Assembly: GCA_036674765.1 (NCBI GenBank)
Contig: JARVKI010000008.1
Coordinates: 310,001-374,000, forward strand
From: Seiridium cupressi
Taxonomy: Eukaryota > Ascomycota > Sordariomycetes > Amphisphaeriales > Sporocadaceae
Reading direction: 5' to 3'
Length of the DNA: 64,000 nucleotides
The first letter of the stretch is position 1; every line of letters starts with the position of its first letter. The translations under genes and the position numbers were made by a program. The notes beneath the pieces were generated by a model. It did no database searches, was not told where the DNA came from, and saw nothing but the letters and a program-made list of their open reading frames with translations. Shown piece by piece: positions 45,212 through 56,167 of this stretch.

Positions 45212-45941
45212 GTTCGGCGGAGAGTCAATTGAGGGAGGACGATAGCATGGATGACGATGGAAGGCAAGGCAATAATTGTCCTAATATTATCGCTCGCACT
45301 CCGCAATTGGGCCTCGCCTCAATGCTGGACGTGTCGTAGGTTGTGTGGGATAGGTTTGGAAGCAGGAGGGTCCTGGTCAAAGCTTTGCTTCAGCGGTGGT
45401 ACGCGACGCGGTCCCAATATTAGGTGGACGCTTCAGCGGTTGTCAAGGGCAACCCACACCGTGGTGTACCCATAATGCCAGGTGCCAGCGCTTCCAATAG
45501 TCGCTACCTTTTGCTGCTCCACTGTACTCACTGAACCTTTTTACATTGCTCCTGAACGATGGGAACGTCGACATTCTGCATTTATTGTCTTACTACAATG
45601 GACTTGGTGTTTATTTCTTGACGTAGCCTTCGATACCACCAGTGTGAGGGATACCGGTTCATCCATACATACAATGTAGCTCTTTTCGCGAACTGCCCGA
45701 CCCAGGGAAATGAGCTGAGGGCAGGCCGTGTCTTGCACACGCCGGTCAACCCCAACAAGCCACTAATTTGTCCGATTAAACTGCAAACTTGCTATACTTT
45801 CTTCATCAAGGCTCATCAAAAACGGCAAAGTACAGAAACCTTCAGAACCAAGCTGGCATGAGAGTCTACATTCCTCGAATACTTGCTATACAGTGGTCAG
45901 TACATGTGTTCAAACCATAACAATGCTGACAACTCTTTGTT
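45212..45941. other. kinesin promoter and 3' flank of kinase-like remnant
   Basis: 0.73 kb without a convincing frame. Holds the kinesin promoter. Confidence 0.5.
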
Positions 45942-46693
45942 TCACCTTACCAGCATTTGGGGACACAGCCCCGTCTTCACTGTTTCCATGTCCCGATCTG
46001 TATCTACGACCAAGATAAGACTGTGGGCGTTACGAAACTTATGTAAGAGATCTAGCTCGTCGTTCCTCGATTGGGGAAGCGTTTCTCGTGTAGCATCAGC
46101 GTTGTCGTCATCCAGTTTATCGCTTTGTGCTGCTATGCCCGCCATCCGATGCATGACAACCTCTGTAGGGCACGACAGGAGTATGACGAGATCAGGGGGC
46201 GCCGTATGCTCAAGCCAGTCGTTCACACTATGCTCCTCATTCCCTTCGCATCTAGGAAAGCCTTCAACCAGCCAAATATCGTCACCGTGAAGCGCACCTG
46301 CTGCGATGTATTCTGCCAAACGCTTGACCCCTAAATGAGTTGGCACCCTATGGTTGCCAGTTCCAGCATCCAGTGGGAGCCTGCCCACTTCTGAGTTCGG
46401 ATCGATAGCCAACTCCCTCACTAGGTCATCATAGGGCACACGTTTGAACCAAAGGTCTGTTCGAGAAATGTCGATAATGTGCCCTTCCCCATACCGGGGG
46501 CACCGAGAAGGAAAACCACTAGCCGCTGGCGAGTTACATTTGTCCTCTTCCTCACCCAGTGCTGTCGATAGGACGGGGTGCTAAAGCGGTCATCTCCAGC
46601 ATACGGTCGTATCGAACTATCGAAGCTCGATATAGCATGCAACCTTTGCATTATTCTGGCCATTGAAATTCTTATTCGATGCATTATGATCAT
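45942..46693 (-). pseudogene. adenylate/UMP-kinase-like P-loop gene, frameshifted
   Basis: Nucleoside-monophosphate-kinase-like protein. ATG 46693 opens a leader of about 58 residues, then VVFLLGAPGMGKGTLSTFLE, the NMP-kinase P-loop. About 12 codons later the frame runs into TAG, while the family-like continuation (VPYDDLVRELAIDPNSEVG, GVKRLAEYIAAG, IWLVEGFPRCEGN, PDLVILLSCPTEVVMHRM) is in the next frame. One missing base near 46445 (between TTTGG and TTCAAACG) accounts for the change. The LVEGFPR and LSCP segments correspond to the NMP-binding and core strands of the family; the LID region is reduced to DKLDDDNADATRETL. It is either a recently inactivated gene or a single-base sequence error. 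Confidence 0.75.
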
Positions 46694-47276
46694 GTGGTGG
46701 GGAATGCTCTTGATGTTTCTCCCTTCGAGTTTCTAAGTTCGGACTTTGTGGTGTACGTGGAACTTTGACTGATTGAGACCTTCAAGGAGTCTATGAGTTT
46801 TTGAGTCCGTGGTGAAGTGTGTTCCTAAATCTGGCATTGACACCTTTCTACAGGTGTTCAATTCAGGTTTCTAGCTACGCTGTTTCAAGTCGAAGGCAAA
46901 CAAAGCATTCCTCAATTACTAAAGTCCATATAAATTGATTGGATAGCCAGTCAGATTCGATTAAAGAACTCAGTGGCATGGCAGAGCTGCAGTAATGCAT
47001 TATTCCCCATCGATCTTCTTGCCACGAAAAGTCAAGTTCGAGTGTCTTAATGATGTATGTTAAAGATGGATATAAGGTGTATTGGTAGTAAGTAGTGAGT
47101 GGACCGAATCCTAACAGACTTCATACGAGCTACAGCCACTTTAGCCGGATTAAGATGATCGTTGTACAGAATGGTTGTGGTATTAATAAGGGATATAGTT
47201 GTTGTAGTGCGGATTATTATCTCGGGCCAACAAATTTCATCCTTACAGCCAGAAGACACTCCATAATCCGGGAAGC
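46694..47276. other. intergenic, no gene seen
   Basis: AT-rich 0.58 kb upstream of the kinase-like remnant and behind the next secreted gene. No motif. Confidence 0.5.
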
Positions 47277-47865
47277 CTAGCAAGAGTCGTATCCGACATA
47301 CGTCTGAGTATCCCATGTATCGCCCATATCCCAGAGGACGCCACGGACGAAATAGGTCGGGACCTCCGGAAGATATTGCTTGCACTGGTCTAGGATCTCT
47401 TGTGCATTCTTGCCAATCTCTTCCATGCTCGTCTTATTGTGTAAGTTGCCTTGGTTGCAGAGCTGGATCTCGCTGTTCCAGGAGCAGCTGACGCGGGTGC
47501 ATGAGCCGGCGTCGAGATCGATGATGGAGTTCTTCTTGCTGTCCTGTGTCAAGTACGAAATGCCGTCTTTGATGGGATCACAAGTGGCGACTTCGTCGCT
47601 GTCCTCCGCCATGCATTTGACAAAGTGCTGTGATACCATCAGTCTAAATTGGCCGCCACAGATTGCGAGGAAATCCTACATATCGCTCGTTTGGAAGCCT
47701 CTTCTGGCGAATCCAACGTTGCTCTTCGAGAAGGAGTTCCGGTATGCTTTGCTGCACTTCATGCAGTCCATATGGTGTTGCATTTTGCGATGCTGAGAAA
47801 GACGCCCTACTAAGAGCTGTGGCTCTGAACACAGTCGTGGACATCAACAAAGTCCAGAATTTCAT
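47277..47865 (-). CDS. secreted cysteine-rich protein, effector-like
   Basis: Predicted 178-residue secreted protein of unknown function. Exon 1 is 47865-47680, intron 47679-47628 (52 nt, GTAGGA...CACAG), exon 2 47627-47277; phase 0. The N-terminus MKFWTLLMSTTVFRATALS resembles a fungal signal peptide, though cleavage is less clear than in neighbours. Exon 2 supplies seven cysteines (KC, TC, SC, SC, LC, QC, terminal SC), consistent with disulfide bonding, and ends WDMGDTWDTQTYVGYDSC. A terminal cysteine is unusual but occurs in secreted fungal proteins. No enzymatic motif. Confidence 0.8.
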
Positions 47866-48662
47866 GGCGAGGGATGCAAGGTCAATATTTTAGGTAAGAA
47901 CGGAACACCTGTTATATCTGGGAGTACCATGAGAGGTAGTGCCTGATAAAAGGATTGAAGATTCCCCCAAGATATTTCTAGGAGAGTGATGGCTTGAAGT
48001 GTCACAGCTCGTTAGGGGAACCTTGTCGTGGGCTCATAGCACCTCGGCATCATAGAAGCCTACATTGAACCAAAAACTGACATCAGTCGAGTGCTGAGGC
48101 AGCCGTCAGGGGGGAAGAAGGGCACTGGAAGGCGCAATCTAAGCTACAATGTAGCAGGTGCAAACCCAAGTGTTACCATGTGGTTCTAATCGGATTTGAA
48201 AATATGGCATGTGCAAGCCACCTTACCAACATGCTCGAAAAGGCTCTAATTTCCCCCATTGCTATCACCCTGACCCTCAGAGATCCCTGAAGAGTCGTCA
48301 TGAAATGAAATTTGCAAGGACTGTCAACTGGTTCAGCACAATTATCGTTATATACGAAAAGCATTTGTTTAGTCAGGCCGTAAGAAGTAACATACACACT
48401 CAGCATCCTGATTAACAATGCCACGAACACCACTTGTTTAGGCACCAGATCCGGCGAGGGGTAAAATCCCCAGAATAGCCTGCTTTGGTGACTTTCCCAT
48501 GAACTGGCATGCATACGTGGCAAATCAGCTTCCTGCACTGCCGAGGAGTCATGCATCCACACTTAACGAGGAGCCATAAACCTTTCCCCGTAACCCATTC
48601 CCAGAATAACAGAAACATAAAGAGTAACGTCGCTAAGCTTCCTATACCTAGGGTCTCTTCAC
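47866..48662. other. intergenic, no gene seen
   Basis: 0.8 kb between the secreted gene and the RNase H-like fragment. A 129-codon minus frame at 48173-48562 has no recognisable motif and is not called. Confidence 0.4.
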
Positions 48663-48869
48663 CTAATATGCCGTAGAAAACACGTCCACTTCTTCATCTA
48701 ATGCAACGTTACACCATTTATTTGCATCTCCATTTCCTAGACCGGTTCTTTTCACCATGCTCCAATTAGCCTGTTTGGTTCTCAAGACCGCAGCAGCGGC
48801 ACCAACGGCGTCTGGTGTACCGTTGTAGCGACAACCGCCGTCGACATAAAACTTCATCACGTACACCAT
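48663..48869 (-). pseudogene. RNase H-like gene fragment
   Basis: The frame from ATG 48869 or 48857 reads MKFYVDGGCRYNGTPDAVGA, then AAAVLRTKQANW, the start of the fungal RNase HI-like domain including the first catalytic Asp (YVDGGCR.NG). After about 50 residues the family pattern is lost and TAG ends the frame at 48663. The region that should carry the second acidic residues (NQRAE-type) and the DS-Y motif is missing both in frame and nearby. It is probably a truncated remnant. Confidence 0.6.
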
Positions 48870-49694
48870 GATATAAACGACGGTTGATGGATGAAGAACG
48901 ATATGGTGTTTTGTAATCTTGAGTGAGCCGGTCGCGCAGACCAAGGAAGATGCAATCAAATTAGCGCAGGGATGCTTTGGTGGATATTGAAACGAAACAA
49001 TCGATGGGTTTAGCAAGCTTCTTCTGATAGGCTTTCTCCTAGGGAGGCTCATGGAGATGAAGATCGAATGCTGTCAGAACACAGTTTTGGTAGTCTTGAT
49101 AGAAAAGAACCACGGACATGACAATTCTCTGCCCAGTTTCCAGGAGCTGTTTAATTTGATGTGGTCCTTACGGTCCATGTCCCTGCGACCTGGTACTTCA
49201 TCTCCACCAGTACGCCCCACGAGTGAATGGTCTTGTGTAGTATTTACATGAGCCTCCTTATTTCCTCGACTAGCAGTTGTCTATATGAGAGTGAAAGTGC
49301 TTAATAAAACAAGTCGCGTAGAAATCAATCTGAGCCTTCACCAGGAGCCCTCATCGCTTCCTACATGATGAGCGAACGAGCCAGTAGCCTTCTAGGCCGC
49401 AAGTCTCTAAGTTGTCGCCCTAGCTGTTCCAGTCTTAACTGGACCAGCAGCCAGACCATTGTCGCCACCCTCGTCATCACAATCCTCGCTCCCAGACTTG
49501 TATTAGCTCTCACTCCTGTACTTTCTCAGACTTATCGTGTTCCTTTGTGATAAACCTTAGTCGACAGGGAAAGGTGCTCGGTACCCAAAGAAGACTCCTT
49601 TGATAGAGCCGCTTTAACGAGGCTGCAATTAACCTTGTTCCCTCTGACCCAGCAGTTGGAACAAGCGAGATAATCTGTAGCAAGTTCGAAATAA
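48870..49694. other. intergenic, no gene seen
   Basis: Short frames only. A 112-codon minus frame at 49532-49870 overlaps the next ORF and lacks motifs. Confidence 0.35.
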
Positions 49695-50123
49695 TCAGCA
49701 AACAGCATCTTTTTCACTGGTAGAGCATATGATTGATATACCATTATCCACATTTCCAATATCCTTAAGTGAGATGCAGTAGTCGAAAGGACCCGAGCAC
49801 CCTTCTCTCTTGCTGCCCACACACGGAAACCTGTTCTCGCCGGTGAGTTGGATGAACAGACCAATAACAATATCGGCTAAATCGCATCGTGCCAACTCTT
49901 TGTCGATCTCGTGAATATCTTTAATTTCGAGGTCTCCCGCCGGTGCAAGCTGGTGGAGCCACTCGGGAACATAGTCGTCAACGGCTTCATCTGTGTCGAA
50001 ACATCTGCGAACTTTTAGAGGAACAGTGTGTTCTCGGAGGTACTTCAAGGTGGTCTCGTAGGTGGTATATCCCGACTCGGTGGACAAAAGATCCTCTCCA
50101 GAGGAGGAATATTGTTCGTCCAT
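49695..50123 (-). CDS. hypothetical acidic protein
   Basis: 142-residue single frame from ATG 50123; not recognised. It opens MDEQYSSSGEDLLSTESGYT and continues YVPEWLHQLAPAGDLEIKD, then an Asp/Glu-rich stretch ending CSTSEKDAVC. No signal peptide or membrane segment. Composition is compatible with coding, but there is no conserved motif and no intron to confirm it. It could be a remnant of a longer gene, as the surrounding segment is otherwise empty. Confidence 0.4.
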   Translation of the reverse strand: MDEQYSSSGEDLLSTESGYTTYETTLKYLREHTVPLKVRRCFDTDEAVDDYVPEWLHQLAPAGDLEIKDIHEIDKELARCDLADIVIGLFIQLTGENRFPCVGSKREGCSGPFDYCISLKDIGNVDNGISIICSTSEKDAVC

Positions 50124-52252
50124 GTCTGCTAGCTTGTGCTCGAGCACAATGGTGATGAGTGAAAGGATCCGCAGTGGAAGAAGTGTGGTAGTGAAAAGTC
50201 CGGGATGGGAAGACGATCAAATGGAGTTGGGTGTTATGAAAGAAAACCCAGAGCTTGACCTTTGGCAAGCTCAAAGTATTCACAAAGCCATACGTCAACA
50301 TATCGGAGCCCACCACGATCAATTGATGCTCGACCAGCTTTCATAATGAGCTAGAGCACACAAGGTAACGACGGAGGTCTTACCAGGCAGTTCTGCTCCT
50401 TTTCATTGGCTGCCGCCTCGACAAAAAATAGAACATAAAGGTGGTTGTAGGCTTGTAAGAAATCACTTGTATAATTTATGTCTTTTCGCTGAAAGTATCG
50501 AAGCTCTGGCTAGTCATTCCTAAGACATTGTGTTGTTCGTGTTGATAGGGGTTCTGCATCTCAGATCTCAGCTCGGGAAAATGCATGATCGTCATGCCAA
50601 AGACACCATTAGATGAGCTGATAGCATATGTCAATAAGCCGAGCCTTTGATGCAGCAGTGAGAATACAAAGGCTTCATTTCGATGCTTTCAATTCTTTTT
50701 GTCAAGATTCCTTGCCCTAGAAAGATGGAAATGTGCCTCACCATGAAAATTGAGTAGTCGGGCAAGACGGTGCCAAAATCGATTCCACCACCACTAATTA
50801 TGCATTATTAATATATCACATCTCGGCTATCCTGTTTTGATGGTCTTTTCCAGATATCAATATAAAAGGACAGGAATAAGAGTAGGGACAGCCTATTGCC
50901 TGCTGGCCCTCGTTTCTCGTCAGCCACCAGAGACTTTGGGCGGCTTCTTTCGATTACGGATATTAATCCCCCTAGCAACCTACCATCAGAATTCACATGA
51001 CACGAATAATTATGTCGCGATAAACATGTTGCCCATGGAGATCAATTGAGGTACCAAGAGCGGGAGGAAAATAGCTATGGCTCCAAATACCCCCATTGTG
51101 GGCAGATGCAACCCCCGAGCAGCTGAATGTGGGATTCTGGTTTTCAAAGACGAAGTCCAGTTGGCAAACAATGAAGTGGTCGATCGTCCCCAACGGAAGT
51201 ATCTGAGTTCTTGCATCGTTTTATGAGCATGATTCACCACCATAATGGCCCAGTAGATATCGCAAAATAGCGATCCATTTTTGTTCAAACAAGAAAAAGA
51301 AGAAAGGTACTGTGTATCAAATTCGATTTAAGCTTTCAGATGTGACAGCCAACGTCGATGGTATGCCAAAAAGGTATTTAACAAAACAATAGTCGTAAAT
51401 TGATACCATCACCTGCATCATCAATCATTCGGTCATCCTCAAACAACATGACGCAATAGCGACACGGGGAATCGGGGAGAGGGTCATGTACTCTTCCAAA
51501 TATCGGGTGCGGGCGCACCTTATGTTATGGGATTGAGTGTTCTCGGCTACACAAGAACGCTCGCATGGTCAAATACGTAAGCATCAGATCCTAGAGTAAG
51601 CACTATGGTTGGATCGGTTCGCCACCCACCGACGCCCGCGGTTTTGTGACGGCCTAAAAGACAAGACCGGACCGACCGTGGCGGTGCGAACTTTCCGGAA
51701 ATGGGGACAAGTTTCGAGTGAGACGGGTTCCGAATCGCCCGGGCACATTTTCTGGCAGGCGTCGGCGTACAGTCTGTCCGTCGCGATGCTTTGTAACGCA
51801 TTGAATAGGATCTTCCTACCACAGCTTACACCTTAAGAAATGGGCACCCTGGGCCCTTAAACCCCGGAAAATGCACAGCGCGAACTATTATAGGACCATC
51901 AGCCTTACAGGGAGGCTGTGTGATACTCGTGGTACGGGCCAATCCCGAGCCATGTCTTCGTACCTTCCCGCCATCTGGGTGGGACAAGATTTAGTGTCAT
52001 TATTATAGCCCAACAAAACAGTGGATTACCGTTGCCTGGACTGATCTGATGACTGCGGCTTCTGAGGGTCGCTGATATCCGGAGCGCGATGGAGAGCGTT
52101 AGACAGACGATGAAGTCCTCGGACATATGTGACCTTGCCTTGTCCGCTAACAGCAGTCAAGGGTTGCCACGATTTATATTGTTCGTAGTGCCGCAGAAAT
52201 CACAGGCGCTGTAGCAAATTCGCACGATCTCGAAGTACGCCTTACCGTGACG
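50124..52252. other. 2.1-kb gene-free stretch
   Basis: No frame with coding character or recognisable RNA gene. The last part holds the promoter of the GNAT-like gene. Confidence 0.45.
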
Positions 52253-53110
52253 ATGCCCACCTTACCAGCACCGGTAGCAGATACACACGGAATCTCCTTG
52301 CCGTCTCGATATAAAATCGTGCCCATCGATGCATCCATCGCTCCCTGGGTGAAGGCTCTCATGATCCATGGCTTCTTTCTCCGTCCATCGATATGGCAAC
52401 CGTTACTCCCCAAGCCCAAGGTCTCCAATGCGCTGCGCTCGTTCAACGCCATCGGCGGCCATTTTTCTCACTCCATCGATAGCGGGCATTCATATGCCAT
52501 CATTGACTCCGAGTACGAGTACAAGCGACCAGAGTCTGCTAGTTCTGGGGGGGCGCTTTACTGGGATGAGCTCGACCCGTCCGATCCCGATTTCGAACGT
52601 GATGGCAAAGACAAGATGCTTGAACGCATGGACTGCCCGGTAGTCTGCATAGCACTCTCCGTGGACGGGTTCGATCAAAAACCCGCCGAGGCGACCAGGG
52701 CATTATACGAGTTTATGCCTCTAGTAAGGGAGCTTGGTAACTACTTCTCAAGACGAAGCAAGGAGTCTGGAGAATCTTGGGACCCAACTGAGAGGGGAGA
52801 GCTGCTGATACGGTCTGGTTGCGTTACGAAAGCAGGATACGAAGGTCAAGGGTTGATGACAGCACTGAACCACTTTGTCATGCTAGAAGCAAAGGCGAAG
52901 GGGTTTCAGGCTATAAGTGTTGGTGTAGGTAGCCCCTCTGTGTATCGGAACTGGATGAAAGCACCTCCAGGCTGCCATAGCAAAATTCTTGCTCATCTCG
53001 ATGTGTGGGATATTGAGCTGGAAGATGACCAAGGGCGGACAATCCGGCCATACGTAAACTCAGAGATGAGCAAGCAAGGCTGGCTTATTTGGTGTGACCT
53101 GGATAGCTGA
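52253..53110 (+). CDS. GNAT-like acetyltransferase family protein
   Basis: Single-exon 285-residue protein of a fungal family with a GNAT-like C-terminal half. VTKAGYEGQGLMTALNHFVM resembles the acetyl-CoA-binding R/Q-x-x-G-x-G/A loop and following helix, then LEAKAKGFQAISVGVGSPSV, RNWMKAPPGC and DVWDIELEDDQGRTIRPYV. The conserved Arg of the loop is Tyr-Glu here, so activity is uncertain. ATG 52253 (MPTLPAPVADTHG) is chosen; the in-frame codon at 52247 is GTG. No signal peptide or membrane helix. Substrate unknown. Confidence 0.7.
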   Translation: MPTLPAPVADTHGISLPSRYKIVPIDASIAPWVKALMIHGFFLRPSIWQPLLPKPKVSNALRSFNAIGGHFSHSIDSGHSYAIIDSEYEYKRPESASSGGALYWDELDPSDPDFERDGKDKMLERMDCPVVCIALSVDGFDQKPAEATRALYEFMPLVRELGNYFSRRSKESGESWDPTERGELLIRSGCVTKAGYEGQGLMTALNHFVMLEAKAKGFQAISVGVGSPSVYRNWMKAPPGCHSKILAHLDVWDIELEDDQGRTIRPYVNSEMSKQGWLIWCDLDS

Positions 53111-55035
53111 ACCCTTCGTCATCAATCCAATCGTTCCAAAAATAGAATCACTAGAAGTAAATGTTAAGGAGTGCATCCTCTGCCTCGCTTGGAAAACTGC
53201 TGCCTCTCCTGAGGTTAATGCTTGGAACAGGATGAATCCGCTGCGCCTCGGAAAACACTCGATGCCGCACGGACTGTCGTAACGACTTGTGTAGAAAACA
53301 GCGGATAAGTATCTCACGATTTGAGTTCCCACAAGGTCGTCGATGCCTTATCCCTGCGAGATGTAGAGCCAACTAAGAAAAGCTTGTCTTCAAGTCGTGG
53401 TGAGGCGGGCTGAACATCGTCGAGCCGTGTACCTCCACCCGGGACGGCATCGCCAAGCTGCGAAGTCCCGGCACCGGCTGAGAGGACAGACCGACTGCAG
53501 AACCAACCGAAGTACATTGCCTCATCTTGTGTTATGCGGAACACGGCATCAAATGCCATCGGTATATGTTGTGCATTATAGATTCCGCTTTAGGAAGGCT
53601 GGGGCCTGAAACAAACCTCGTCTGCCACAATCTGCTTTGGATTCATTGGAGTCAAATGTTATCCGCCCGCCATGGAATTGTCAGATCGTCTTGGCTATGC
53701 AGACAACACCGAGAACCACTCAAGGCGTAGGATTGTTTCAACAGCCGGGCCTTGGGAACGGGCTTGGCAGGCATTGCAATCAACTGGCAATGCTCGGGAA
53801 GATTTACGGGACCCAACTGAGAACCGCCGATTCGGCCAACTTCCAGAAGCGGTAAGCTCGCTCAGAGAAGAAGATGTTCTCGTAGCGTCGCATCCGGAGG
53901 GCAGCACACGCTGTGGGAGCAGACGAGCCTACGGATTGTGCTTCCTGAAACGGCGCATCCTATACACCACGACCCAACCAAGACAGAAGCCCAGGTCATC
54001 ACTTAACCTCGCTTCGACATTGCATTTTGAGCCTCCACGGTCAACCCAACCTACGACAGCTGCATCTGATAAACCACTGTAATGGGTTGAGCACATTCCT
54101 AATCATGATACAAAATGAACAGAAGTATATTTGATACGACGCGAATTGCGAATAAATATAAGATCGGCGGACAGTTTGATCGACTCTGATCGTCGGGAAT
54201 AGAATAGAAATATGTGGAAACACGTGTCAGAGTAATAGTGAGAGCAACTAGCAGCTGCTAGCCAGTTAGAGAACGCATTGGCGACTTCAAAGTTTAACCT
54301 TATCAGAGGTTGCATCTCATGGGGCAGGAGACAGAGGAACTCCAGGAGCTCCGTAAAATGGCATATGCGTGCAAAAGATCGACATCGGATTGACTCCTGT
54401 TCCTGGTTGAATTGGATGCACGTCGAATAAATGAGTATTCAGACGACAACATGGGCCTTTCTTGTGTCAATGGGTTTCCCGCGACGACAAAGTTGCTCAA
54501 GCACGCCATGTTCTGCTTCCCCATCAATATGCTGCGGATGCTATGGGCGGGCTTGTGGGGAAGCCCTGAGGCTCTATCGGGTGAGAAGCGAGCTCAACGG
54601 CCCACAGCAAAAGGGGACCAATGGTCTAGACGCCCTCACCGATAGTGGCCACCCTGGTCTCCGCCAGGGAATAGTCGTCCTTCGTATGGACCCGTAGATC
54701 TGGACGGTTCATGTACATAGATAGTAGAGGCGGGATGGCGGCCTGGGGGAATGAAGCTGACGACGACTATCCGGAGGCGGGCTTCCCACTGGGAATCCTC
54801 AGCGGCATGGAAGATGAGCTGGAAAGACCCCAGTCTGGTTTGCGAATTGCGAGTTCCGCAACTGGCCATGTACCAGCCGACGATCAGGGGTTCGAGCCCG
54901 AGGATTGCAGCTGCGAACCCGTCCGTGGGCCTAAAATTTGTAGTATCAGCCCAGGTGTGTAAGCTTCTCCCACCTTGTACGCCGAGCCTGCATCCTTCTC
55001 GTCGCAGCGCTGACGACGTCTTTTGGGGCTGGGGG

Positions 55036-55059
55036 TTTTTTTTTTTTTTTTTTTTTTTT
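55036..55059. repeat. poly(T) tract, 24 nt
   Basis: An uninterrupted run of 24 T on the plus strand, flanked by GGGGCTGGGGG and GGAGG. It could be a fossil poly(A) tail of a minus-strand retrocopy or a plain homopolymer; I see no retroelement body. Confidence 0.9.
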
Positions 55060-56131
55060 GGAGGTTCAGCGCATAGGGAACGGATTGGGGGCGGTGTCTT
55101 GGGGGAATTTCTGATACATATGTAGATGCAGGTCTGCCGCAAGCCGCTATTCTGGGCGCCACGAAAGCTGCACCTGTAGCACAGACAGTGCCGGTTTACC
55201 CGAACGGTGCCGAAGAGCCAGCGCCAAGAGCTTTCAGATTTCCACGAGATCCAAAGCAACAGGAACTTTGCTTGGCAGGCTTGGATGCCCGGAGCGCCGC
55301 GCTATGAAAGCCAGTGCTTCATTTTGATGTTACAATAGTCCAGAGCTGGCAGAAGGCTTGGCTACCCACCTCGCAGGCTATCTTCCATCCCCGCTGCCAG
55401 CCTCGCTCCGTTCAGAGTGGGTCATCAATTAGCGAGGCGACGGATAATGACGTTTTGTAAAGCTCATTTGCGCTAATTGCCAGGCCATTCCAATCACCAA
55501 TCTCTGGTTTGCTCTCGCGGTGCTTTTTGGAAGACATACATCTGACATGTAGTTCTCCCGGCCTGTCAAGCCAATTTTCGAGGGCCATCAGCACGTACGT
55601 GGTATAGAGGCGTGCAGACATGTTTTCCGTGATTGGTGCGCTGAAATTGCCCAAGAGTTTGCGGGTAGATCATGGCTAGAAAGAAAACCAACCTGCTTGT
55701 CAGATGACAGATGATAGCCTGGACACCCCTCCTTGCATATCCGGTCCACAGGAGGCGATAGACTTGTACTGCGGGTTTACGGAGCAAAGTAGTGCGAAGA
55801 TCAACAGTCGTTTTACAACACATCACCAACACAGCCTTACACGCCAGCTTCTGGGGCTGTTGATACCGGAAGGAGGTCGTTCTGATTGGAAATGTTGAAA
55901 CGCGAGCCAGCAGCCAATTACTCCCGAGGACGATCATAAGTCCGGAAGCACTTAGCGCCTCATGGTGTTTACAGTACACGGCCGGAGGGAGCCCTAATAC
56001 CTAAGTGATGCACGATGATGTCCGCTGCCGTTCGAGCCAAGGTGGCTTGATGGATTCCGCTGCACGCCAAGGCTGAGTGGGTGAATGAAAATGGGTGCCT
56101 CAACCTGCGACCTGGTCAGGAGGCGGATTGA

Positions 56132-56167
56132 TTGCTGGTATTTCTGGCATTTCTGGCATTTCTGGCA
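56132..56167. repeat. 9-bp tandem repeat, 3 exact copies plus one degenerate
   Basis: TTTCTGGCA occurs three times exactly at 56141-56167, preceded by a two-mismatch copy at 56132-56140. Simple minisatellite; no coding frame spans it convincingly. Confidence 0.85.

Noticed and set aside
54880..54905. GGTTCGAGCCC, a tRNA B-box-like sequence
   Set aside because: Flanking bases do not form a T-stem and no A box or acceptor stem was found at the right distance.
54636..55259. 207-codon minus-strand open frame
   Set aside because: It reads through the poly(T)24 tract as poly-Lys and has no conserved segment or intron structure.
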